20,793 nt of DNA from Desulfonema limicola (GTDB lineage: Bacteria > Desulfobacterota > Desulfobacteria > Desulfobacterales > DYRC01): assembly GCA_020718925.1 (NCBI GenBank), contig DYRC01000033.1, positions 1 to 20,793 on the forward strand, read 5' to 3'. Positions 14,739 through 20,793 of the stretch are shown piece by piece. The notes under the pieces are model-generated. The model was not told where the DNA came from. It searched no databases and saw nothing but the letters and a program-made list of their open reading frames with translations. Each line of letters starts with the position of its first letter. The first letter of the stretch is position 1. The position numbers and the translations under genes are program-made.

Positions 14739-14807
14739 CCCTCTCCCTTTGGGGAGGGTCGGGCTGAGAACTCCCCTCTCCTTTCAGGGGAGGGGTCGGG
14801 GGAGGGG
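14739..14807 (+). repeat. C/G-rich palindromic repeat, copy C, reaching the next gene's start
   Basis: The element lies in the same orientation as copy B. It contains two palindromes (CCCTCTCCC-TTT-GGGGAGGG and CCCCTCTCC-TTTCA-GGGGAGGGG) and ends in a G-rich tail. That tail, GGAGGGG (14801-14807), stands 2 nt before the ATG of the aminopeptidase gene and is the only Shine-Dalgarno-like sequence available to it. No start codon occurs upstream in that frame before a TGA at 14765-14767. Confidence 0.8.
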
Positions 14808-14809
14808 TA

Positions 14810-17260
14810 ATGAATCCGATACGTTATACGGTTCGGCTTGAGCCGGACTTAAAAATATTTGAATTTTCAGGAAATGTCGAAATTCTGATGGAAGCGCCAT
14901 CGCCAATCAGCGAGATTGTGCTGAATACGCTGGAGATAGCGTATTGGCGATGCCAGATCAATATTGAAGAGCAATTCAGAGAATGTCCGTTCTGTGTTGA
15001 TCCTGAAAAAGAAACCCTGACGATCCGACTGCCAAAAGAGATGAGCGGTCTTCTGATGGTCAGAATTGATTTCAAAGGCATGATCAACAATAAAATGGCA
15101 GGGTTTTACCGAAGTCAGTATATCAAAGACGGCAAGCCCCGCTATATTGCCGTAACCCAGTTTGAAGAAAGCGATGCCAGACGCGCCTTTCCCTGCATGG
15201 ATCATCCGTTGAAAAAAGCCGAGTTTGATATAGAACTGACGGTGGATGAAGACTTGGCTGCCATTTCCAACACCGATATTGAATCTGAAGAACGTTTAGG
15301 ACACGGCAAAAAACGGGTCAGATTCCGGCGCACTCCGAAAATGTCAACCTATCTGGTGTTTTTCGGCGTTGGCGAGTTTGAATTTAAAATTGATGACATA
15401 GATACACGGGTACGATCTGCTGCTCTGCCGGGGCTGTCGGAGCATACGCAGTTTGCGCTGGATTTCGGCAGAAAATCGCTTCGGTTCTGTGAAGCTTATT
15501 ATGACATTGCCTATCCTCTGCCCAAAATGGATCTGATTGCCGTGCCGGATTTTGCATTCGGCGCAATGGAAAACTGGGGCGCGATTACGTTTCGGGAAAA
15601 TCTGCTGCTCAAATATCCGGGCATTACCGCCAGATCAGGCGAGGGGCGGATTTGCGAAATCATTGCCCATGAAATTGTTCATCAATGGTTCGGCAATCTG
15701 GTATCGCCGTCAGAGTGGAAATATCTGTGGCTGAATGAAAGTTTTGCCACCTATTTTGCCTATCATGTTGTGGAGCATTATCAGCCAGATTGGGAATACT
15801 GGAGTCATTTTCTTCAGGGACAGACCGAAGGCGCGTTTTCCAGAGACGCGCTGCATAACACCATTCCGATTGAAATTCCGGGCGGAGAGCATGTGGTGAT
15901 CAACTCCGGCACTGCGCCGATTATTTACAACAAAGGCGGGAGTCTTCTGCGGCAGATTGAGGGGTTTATCGGCGCGGAGCAGTTCAGAAAAGGCTTGTAT
16001 CATTATCTGAAAACCCATGCTTACAAATGCGCTGAAAGTCAGGATTTGTGGAAAGCGTTTGAAGCGGTCTCATCGCAAAATATTACCTCAATGGTGAAAA
16101 GCTGGATCGGACAGCCCGGCTTTCCGATAATTGCCGCCAAAAGAGACGGGGATAAGCTGATTCTGACGCAAAGCCGATTCACTCATCTGCCCAATGATTC
16201 AAGTCAGACATGGATGATTCCGGTGATTGCAGATTTGTTTGCCAAAGACGGCTCTGTCAAACGAATCTCCGCGCTCATGGAAGATAAAACCCTGTTGCTG
16301 GATATAGGCGATGCGATAGTCTGTAAAATCAATGCCGGGCAGTTCGGTTTTTACCGCGTCAGATATGACTCTTTTGACGATTTCGGCAGTCTGATTTTAT
16401 CGCAGCAGCTTTCGGCAGAAGATCGATGGGGACTTCAGAATGATTTGTACGCCTTAGTCAGAAGCGGGGAAGTTTCGATTGGCGAATATCTTCAATTTTT
16501 GTCATACTATAAAGAAGAAAACGCATTTTTGCCGCTGACCAGTATTGCGGGCAATTTATATCATGCTTTTTTGGTAACCGATGAGCGCAAAAACATCGCC
16601 GCTTTCGGAAAAATCTTGTGTGAACGAGTGCTTGAGGACATCGGCTATGAGCCTGTTGAAACCGAAGCGCACACGGTGTCAGTGTTGCGCGATCAACTGT
16701 TATGGACGGCGGTGTTGTTCGGATCAGAGCCTGTGGAAAAATTCGCATCTGCCAAGTTCAGAGATATGATGCACGGAGAATCGGTTCACCCGGATATTAT
16801 GAGAAGCGTGATGCAGACCGGCGCATTGACCGGAGATGACGCGGTATCTGACTGGTTTTGCAAAAAACTTGAAAGCTCTTCAAGCGAATATGAGCGCATG
16901 AATATTCTCGGGGCAATTGCCTGTTTCCGCAATAAATCCCAGATTGAACGTGCGTGTCAGTATGTGCTGGATACGGTGCCGGATCGGAACAAATTCGTGC
17001 CGCTGACCGCAATGATGAGCAATCCCTTTGCTATTCCGTATATGTGGGATTGGTATGTGTCGCATATTGCCGAGCTTGAAAAAATGCACCCTTTGCTTTA
17101 TGAGCGCATTATCGGCGCGGTGATTCCGTATTGCGGCATTGAAAATTATGAGGCGGTGAAAGCGTTTTTTACGTCATACATTGAAAAATGTCCGAATATG
17201 AAAGATATTGTTGATTTGTCTTTGGAAAAACTTGAGATTCATCTGAGGATGCGGCGATAA
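14810..17260 (+). CDS. M1 family zinc aminopeptidase
   Basis: The protein removes N-terminal residues from peptides. The 816 residues contain the M1 exopeptidase motif GAMEN (251-255), the zinc site HEIVH-x18-E (His287, His291, Glu310; catalytic Glu288) within HEIVHQWFGNLVSPSEWKYL, and the transition-state tyrosine Tyr373 in IIYNKGG. The N-terminal saddle domain is residues 1-200 and a helical ERAP1-type C-terminal domain runs from about 500 to 816. The form is nearer the ERAP1/tricorn F3 group than E. coli PepN. It starts MNPIRYTVRLEPDL, a few residues shorter than many relatives, which have RLPxxVxPxHY here. Its start directly abuts repeat copy C, which supplies the ribosome-binding sequence. 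No signal peptide, so cytoplasmic. A strong terminator follows. Confidence 0.95.
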   Translation: MNPIRYTVRLEPDLKIFEFSGNVEILMEAPSPISEIVLNTLEIAYWRCQINIEEQFRECPFCVDPEKETLTIRLPKEMSGLLMVRIDFKGMINNKMAGFYRSQYIKDGKPRYIAVTQFEESDARRAFPCMDHPLKKAEFDIELTVDEDLAAISNTDIESEERLGHGKKRVRFRRTPKMSTYLVFFGVGEFEFKIDDIDTRVRSAALPGLSEHTQFALDFGRKSLRFCEAYYDIAYPLPKMDLIAVPDFAFGAMENWGAITFRENLLLKYPGITARSGEGRICEIIAHEIVHQWFGNLVSPSEWKYLWLNESFATYFAYHVVEHYQPDWEYWSHFLQGQTEGAFSRDALHNTIPIEIPGGEHVVINSGTAPIIYNKGGSLLRQIEGFIGAEQFRKGLYHYLKTHAYKCAESQDLWKAFEAVSSQNITSMVKSWIGQPGFPIIAAKRDGDKLILTQSRFTHLPNDSSQTWMIPVIADLFAKDGSVKRISALMEDKTLLLDIGDAIVCKINAGQFGFYRVRYDSFDDFGSLILSQQLSAEDRWGLQNDLYALVRSGEVSIGEYLQFLSYYKEENAFLPLTSIAGNLYHAFLVTDERKNIAAFGKILCERVLEDIGYEPVETEAHTVSVLRDQLLWTAVLFGSEPVEKFASAKFRDMMHGESVHPDIMRSVMQTGALTGDDAVSDWFCKKLESSSSEYERMNILGAIACFRNKSQIERACQYVLDTVPDRNKFVPLTAMMSNPFAIPYMWDWYVSHIAELEKMHPLLYERIIGAVIPYCGIENYEAVKAFFTSYIEKCPNMKDIVDLSLEKLEIHLRMRR

Positions 17261-17265
17261 TATGC

Positions 17266-17302
17266 AATACCCTGTCGTAACGGCGGGGTATTTTATTTTT
17301 TT
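17266..17302 (+). terminator. Intrinsic terminator after the aminopeptidase gene
   Basis: AATACCC (17266-17272) pairs with GGGTATT (17286-17292). The stem continues inward through TGTCG/CGGCG with two G-U pairs to a TAA loop (17278-17280), giving about 12 bp. TTATTTTTTT follows (17293-17302). It begins 5 nt after the stop codon and would end the acyl-CoA ligase/aminopeptidase transcript. Confidence 0.85.
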
Positions 17303-17413
17303 GCCATGTATGCAAATCAGCAGGCTTACAGCGAAAAACGCTGAGAAACCGGATGAAATTCTGAGCTATAAAAGCCCGGAACTTTCAGCGTTTTATGATG
17401 CTATTATTTCTCA

Positions 17414-17443
17414 TTGACTTCCCCCATACTTTTTAACTATAAG
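17414..17443 (+). promoter_or_regulatory. Candidate promoter of the 17532 gene
   Basis: TTGACT (17414-17419) and TATAAG (17438-17443) are separated by 18 bp; each has one mismatch to the sigma-70 consensus. Transcription would start near 17450, leaving a leader of about 80 nt that contains the direct repeat at 17489-17511. Confidence 0.45.
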
Positions 17444-17488
17444 TTCTCCTGAAAAGCGTTTCTTATCTCAGCAAGACAAGCATTTTGC

Positions 17489-17511
17489 ACGTTGCATGTT
17501 AAACGTTGCAT
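17489..17511 (+). repeat. Short direct repeat in the leader of the 17532 gene
   Basis: ACGTTGCAT occurs at 17489-17497 and again at 17503-17511, a 14-bp period, with AACGTT and GCATG palindromic parts. It lies 20 nt before the start codon of the next gene and downstream of the candidate promoter. It could be an operator or a replication slip; function is unknown. Confidence 0.4.
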
Positions 17512-17531
17512 TGTTTTTAAAGGTGTAAGCA

Positions 17532-17927
17532 ATGAATTCTCTGATTATTACCATATTCATCAGCTTTTTTGCCGGAGCAATGAGCTATATGATCGCAAAA
17601 TTCTGGCTTTTGCCCATATTCCGCTATCATCAGATCAGACAACTGATTGACACTGAACTCGTGTTCTATAAAGCAGCAGATGATACGGCTGTCTCTCAAT
17701 GGCTGAGTGAAAAAAAAGAAACCCTTCGCCGTCAGTCTGTGAGCCTGTCAGATGTCTATTATGATCTGCCGCATTGGTACAAACTGGTTTTAACACAGAG
17801 ATCCGAATTTCCCGACAAGGCTGCGGATGATTTGATGAAATTATCCAACACCTCAAATTCCGAACATGCCCGCAACCGCGTGGAGCGTATCAGGGAATTT
17901 CTCGCGCCGAAATATTCCCGATCTTAA
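17532..17927 (+). CDS. Small membrane-anchored protein of unknown function
   Basis: The 131-residue product has one N-terminal hydrophobic segment (LIITIFISFFAGAMSYMIAK, residues 4-23) that probably serves as an uncleaved anchor. A charged, mainly helical soluble part follows (RYHQIRQLIDTELVFYKAAD, WLSEKKETLRRQ, ARNRVERIREFLAP). I do not recognise a family. AAGG with 8 nt spacing supports the ATG. It has its own candidate promoter and lies 90 bp before asnB. By shape it could be a small inner-membrane accessory protein; there is no functional evidence. Confidence 0.75.
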   Translation: MNSLIITIFISFFAGAMSYMIAKFWLLPIFRYHQIRQLIDTELVFYKAADDTAVSQWLSEKKETLRRQSVSLSDVYYDLPHWYKLVLTQRSEFPDKAADDLMKLSNTSNSEHARNRVERIREFLAPKYSRS

Positions 17928-18017
17928 CGAAAAGCATGACGGTAGCGGTTTTATACTGATGTTGAAATTTTATCTGATTTTTCTTTTTTTTCAAAACTGA
18001 AATAAGGTGGTGAGATT

Positions 18018-19904
18018 ATGTGCGGAATCAGCGGCATTTTTCATTTAAACGGGCAGCCCGTTGAAAAAAACGATATTGAGACCATGAATCAGACCATGAT
18101 TCACCGGGGACCTGATGGACAGGGCATTTTCACACAAGCCGAGATCGGGCTGGGGCATCGGCGCCTCAGTATTATTGATCTTGAAGCCGGAAAACAGCCC
18201 ATGAGCAATGCGGACGGCTCAATTCAGGTCGTGTTCAACGGCGAAATTTATAATTATCTTGAACTTAAAAAAGAACTGGAAGCCAAGGGCTATCAGTTCC
18301 GCACCCGAAGCGATACCGAATCCATTATTTATGCTTATGAGGCTTACGGAGATAGCTTTGTTGAAAAACTCAGAGGCATGTTTGCTATCGGGCTTTGGGA
18401 TTCGCGGAATAAAAAGCTGATTCTGACCAGAGATCGGGTCGGCAAAAAGCCGCTTTACTACTATCTTGATCAGCATCGCATCGTGTTTGCGTCCGAACTC
18501 AAGGCGGTGATTGCGCTGCCGGGCATTCCGAAAGAATTGGATATTCAGGCATTGGACGCATATCTGAGTTTCGGTTATGTGCCGTCTCCGCTCTCTATTT
18601 TCAAACATATCCGAAAACTTCCGCCCGCGTCTGTGGCAGTCTGCACGACAAAAAGTTTCAATGTCCGCGAATATTGGAATCTGGACATGACTCAGCCCGA
18701 TTTGTCTTTGAATGATGATTCGATAGAAGAACTTGAAGCCATTTTTGATGAATCTGTGCGGCTGCGGCTGATGAGCGATGTGCCTTTGGGCGCGTTTTTA
18801 AGCGGCGGCGTGGATTCAAGCGCGGTGGTGGCGTCCATGTCCCGGCTGATGGGAAATGAGCGCGTCAAAACCGCTTCCATCGGATTTTCAGAAAAGAAAT
18901 TCAATGAGCTGGAATACGCTGAAATTGTTGCCAAACATTGCAATGCCGATCATTCTGAATTTGTGGTGCAGCCGGATGCGCTGTCAATTTTGGATAAACT
19001 GGTCTGGCATCTGGATGAGCCATTTGCGGATTCTTCTGCGATTCCGACCTATTATGTGTCTCAGATGGCAAGAAAAAAAGTAACCGTAGCACTTTCAGGC
19101 GATGGCGGAGATGAAACATTTGCAGGCTATGTGGGGCGGTATTCCATGAACCGCTTTGAAGACAGCATCCGCCGGAAAATTCCGCCGATAATTCGACAAA
19201 AAGTTTTAGCACCTTTGGCAGCAATCTATCCCAGACGCGATGATCTGCCCCGTCCATTGAGGTTAAAGCGGTTTTTGGCAAATCTGTCCCTGCCGATTGA
19301 ACAGGCGTATTTCAGGGATATGTCGTTTTATTTTCTGCCGGAGATGAAAAAAGAACTTTATACGCCGGACACTGCCAAAGCTATCGGAAATTTCAATGCC
19401 TTTGATGTGCTGGGAAAGCATTTTGCTGCAAATCAGAATCCTGATCCGGTTACCCGCGTTCAATATGTGGATATTAAAACCTATATGACCGAGGATATTC
19501 TGGTCAAAGTGGATCGGATGAGCATGGCAAATTCTTTGGAAGTGCGTGCGCCGATTCTGGATCACAAGCTGATGGAATTTGCAGGCAGGCTGTCGTCAGA
19601 TTTCAAGCTGCGCGGACAAACATCCAAATATATTTTCAAAAAAATGAATGAACATCGTCTGCCGGAAAATATTTTATATCGGAAAAAACAGGGCTTCAGC
19701 ATTCCCATGACAACGTGGATGCGCCATGATCTGCGCGAATTTGCGCGTGAAAAATTATTTGCCGGATCAGCTTTAAGTCAGCATTTCAACATGAAGTATG
19801 TGAAGCAGCTTTGGGATGAAAACATCAGCGGGCATAAAGATCATTCCACATCCCTGTGGGGCTTGATGATGTTTGAAATGTGGCATAAGACGTTTTCAGC
19901 ATGA
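18018..19904 (+). CDS. asnB: Asparagine synthetase, glutamine-hydrolysing
   Basis: The enzyme converts aspartate, ATP and glutamine to asparagine. The 628 residues form two domains. The N-terminal class II glutaminase has nucleophile Cys2 (MCGISGIF), HRGPDGQG (29-36), FNGEIYNY (73-80) and SDTE (98-101). The C-terminal ATP-pyrophosphatase domain has the PP-loop SGGVDSS (262-268), followed by ALSGDGGDETFAGY and, near the C-terminus, KYIFKK and RKKQGFSIP. Length fits the long AsnB type; relatives also act as amidotransferases in polysaccharide or secondary-metabolite clusters, but nothing of that kind is nearby. AAGGTGG at 18004-18010 is 7 nt before the ATG. A palindrome of the greA-tail family follows its stop. 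Confidence 0.95.
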   Translation: MCGISGIFHLNGQPVEKNDIETMNQTMIHRGPDGQGIFTQAEIGLGHRRLSIIDLEAGKQPMSNADGSIQVVFNGEIYNYLELKKELEAKGYQFRTRSDTESIIYAYEAYGDSFVEKLRGMFAIGLWDSRNKKLILTRDRVGKKPLYYYLDQHRIVFASELKAVIALPGIPKELDIQALDAYLSFGYVPSPLSIFKHIRKLPPASVAVCTTKSFNVREYWNLDMTQPDLSLNDDSIEELEAIFDESVRLRLMSDVPLGAFLSGGVDSSAVVASMSRLMGNERVKTASIGFSEKKFNELEYAEIVAKHCNADHSEFVVQPDALSILDKLVWHLDEPFADSSAIPTYYVSQMARKKVTVALSGDGGDETFAGYVGRYSMNRFEDSIRRKIPPIIRQKVLAPLAAIYPRRDDLPRPLRLKRFLANLSLPIEQAYFRDMSFYFLPEMKKELYTPDTAKAIGNFNAFDVLGKHFAANQNPDPVTRVQYVDIKTYMTEDILVKVDRMSMANSLEVRAPILDHKLMEFAGRLSSDFKLRGQTSKYIFKKMNEHRLPENILYRKKQGFSIPMTTWMRHDLREFAREKLFAGSALSQHFNMKYVKQLWDENISGHKDHSTSLWGLMMFEMWHKTFSA

Positions 19905-19912
19905 TTAATCCC

Positions 19913-19945
19913 GCCCGGAAATAAATTTCCGGGCATTATGCGTCG
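19913..19945. repeat. Palindromic element after asnB, related to the greA-tail element
   Basis: GCCCGGAAAT (19913-19922) and ATTTCCGGGC (19925-19934) form a 10-bp stem separated by AA. The following ATTATGCGTCGTC matches ATTATGAGTCGTC after greA with one change. The second palindrome found after greA is absent. It may help end the asnB transcript, but there is no T-run. Confidence 0.65.
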
Positions 19946-19968
19946 TCTTGATGGCGATTACAATAATA

Positions 19969-19997
19969 TTGCATTTATATCGGATTTGAAATATATC
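19969..19997 (+). promoter_or_regulatory. Candidate promoter of the VapC-type toxin-antitoxin pair
   Basis: TTGCAT (19969-19974) is followed after 17 bp by TATATC (19992-19997). Both are moderate matches to the sigma-70 hexamers with ideal spacing. A start near 20004 would give a very short leader containing the GAGGTGAT ribosome-binding site. Confidence 0.4.
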
Positions 19998-20022
19998 AGG
20001 GAATAAATTTATGAGGTGATAT

Positions 20023-20301
20023 ATGAATCCGAATCTGCAACCGTTGATTAATACAGTTCAGGGATTACCACTGAAAGATCAGGCGGAACTGATCGGGGAA
20101 GTTTTGCAACTGCTTCAAACCCGCTACGGAGAAATTAATATCCGACAAAATATTGAATTTCCTTATGAAATCCTTGAAAATCACTATCATCCGGTAACTG
20201 GTATCAGAGAACTGAAAGCAGAATTCTGGCCCGAAGATGAATCCGCAGATGATATTATTGATTTCATTTATGAACAACGAAAAAACGACAGATTGCAATA
20301 G
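20023..20301 (+). CDS. Putative antitoxin of a VapC-type pair
   Basis: The 92-residue protein begins MNPNLQPLINTVQGLPLKDQ, continues AELIGEVLQLLQTRYGEINI, and ends with an acidic tail (EFWPEDESADDIIDFIYEQR). I do not recognise a named DNA-binding domain. The assignment as antitoxin rests on its size, the acidic C-terminus (typical of the toxin-binding end) and its position 3 nt before a PIN-domain toxin gene. GAGGTGAT just before the ATG is a good ribosome-binding site. Confidence 0.7.
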   Translation: MNPNLQPLINTVQGLPLKDQAELIGEVLQLLQTRYGEINIRQNIEFPYEILENHYHPVTGIRELKAEFWPEDESADDIIDFIYEQRKNDRLQ

Positions 20302-20304
20302 TAT

Positions 20305-20697
20305 ATGGATACCATTCTGTTAGATACAAACATCGTTTCCTTTATTTTCAAAGGAGATAGCCGGATCATCCCTTATGAACCTTTTTTAAAAGGTAAAAGA
20401 TTTGCGATTTCGTTTATGACTGTTGCCGAACTGTTTCAATGGGCGGCTGTTCGCAAATGGGGAATACAAAAAATAAATCAGTTGGAAACATATCTTCATA
20501 ATTATGCGGTTTTGCCAGTTGATACAGAGTCATGCCGTTTATGGGGACAGATAAGGGCTGATTGTCAGACGGTCGGACGACCGATTTCGCCGCAAGATGC
20601 GTGGATAGCCGCAACCGCTCTCAGATTTGATTTACCGCTTGTAACTCATAATGCTGCTGATTTCGAGCCGGTTAAGGGTATCAAAAAAATTTTCTGA
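20305..20697 (+). CDS. vapC: VapC-type PIN-domain toxin
   Basis: The 130-residue product is a PIN-domain ribonuclease. It has Asp7 in LLDTNIVSF, Glu42 in VAELFQWA, Asp98 in ISPQDAWIAATAL and Asp119 in THNAADFEPVKGI, the four acidic positions that hold the metal ions. VapC toxins inactivate translation by cutting tRNA or rRNA unless bound by the antitoxin; the target here is unknown. The gene starts 3 nt after the antitoxin stop, so the two are co-translated from one transcript. No terminator is visible in the remaining 96 bp, which hold nothing else I can identify. Confidence 0.93.
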   Translation: MDTILLDTNIVSFIFKGDSRIIPYEPFLKGKRFAISFMTVAELFQWAAVRKWGIQKINQLETYLHNYAVLPVDTESCRLWGQIRADCQTVGRPISPQDAWIAATALRFDLPLVTHNAADFEPVKGIKKIF

Positions 20698-20793
20698 TTT
20701 GTAACTTATGACGTAAATTGATGAAAAAGATCGCTATGTGGAAATGTAGGTTCGCAGTTATAGATTTCAAAGAATATCAATCTGTCAAAGAAT

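Noticed and set aside
12971..14807. Composite transposon made of repeat copies B and C around the acyl-CoA ligase gene
   Set aside because: Both copies are short non-coding palindromes without transposase, and no target duplication is visible around the whole unit.

Overview
The window looks like chromosomal DNA of a Gram-negative, mid-GC bacterium. Supporting signs are a TonB-receptor remnant, lipoproteins, a YfaZ-like beta-barrel and an ETF:quinone oxidoreductase next to acyl-CoA metabolism. Together with dense palindromic intergenic repeats and solo toxin-antitoxin pairs, this would fit a large-genome Desulfobacterota (Desulfobacteraceae/Desulfonema type). That placement is an inference from gene content and style, not from a marker gene. 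Most of the window is housekeeping and metabolism, with mobile or repetitive debris between the genes.

Layout. 1-563: a truncated TonB-receptor plug abuts a decayed transposase-like remnant, followed by the leader of asd. 564-2067: asd-greA operon. 2070-2132: two palindromes separate greA from a convergent minus-strand pair (2159-4897), a secreted CAP-domain protein followed by ETF-QO. 5472-8284: phospholipid cluster of a YnbA-type CDP-alcohol transferase, a YnbB/CdsA-type CDP-DAG synthase and a PlsC-type acyltransferase, with a DUF433/DUF5615 toxin-antitoxin pair between the second and third genes. 8588-10159: alr-rpiB, tail-to-tail with a minus-strand NlpC/P60 lipoprotein. 11435-12970: an exported YfaZ-like barrel protein plus a FlgO/CsgG-like lipoprotein. 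13086-17260: acyl-CoA ligase and M1 aminopeptidase, ended by a strong terminator. 17532-19904: a small membrane-anchored protein and asparagine synthetase. 20023-20697: a VapC-type PIN toxin with its putative antitoxin.

How it fits together. Asd feeds the aspartate family (diaminopimelate, lysine, threonine, methionine), Alr supplies D-alanine, and the NlpC/P60 protein probably trims peptidoglycan: a loose cell-wall theme. Acyl-CoA ligase and ETF-QO belong to fatty-acid activation and oxidation. YnbA/YnbB/PlsC act on membrane lipid head groups and acyl chains.

The most interesting signal is a dispersed C/G-rich palindromic repeat with three copies. One (2483-2563) lies in frame inside the ETF-QO gene and adds 27 residues. 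One (12971-13059) starts directly after the stop codon of the lipoprotein gene. One (14739-14807) runs to within two bases of the aminopeptidase start codon and holds its only Shine-Dalgarno-like sequence. A second palindrome family occurs after greA and after asnB. I see no CRISPR array, rRNA, tRNA, prophage or clearly new multi-gene defence system.
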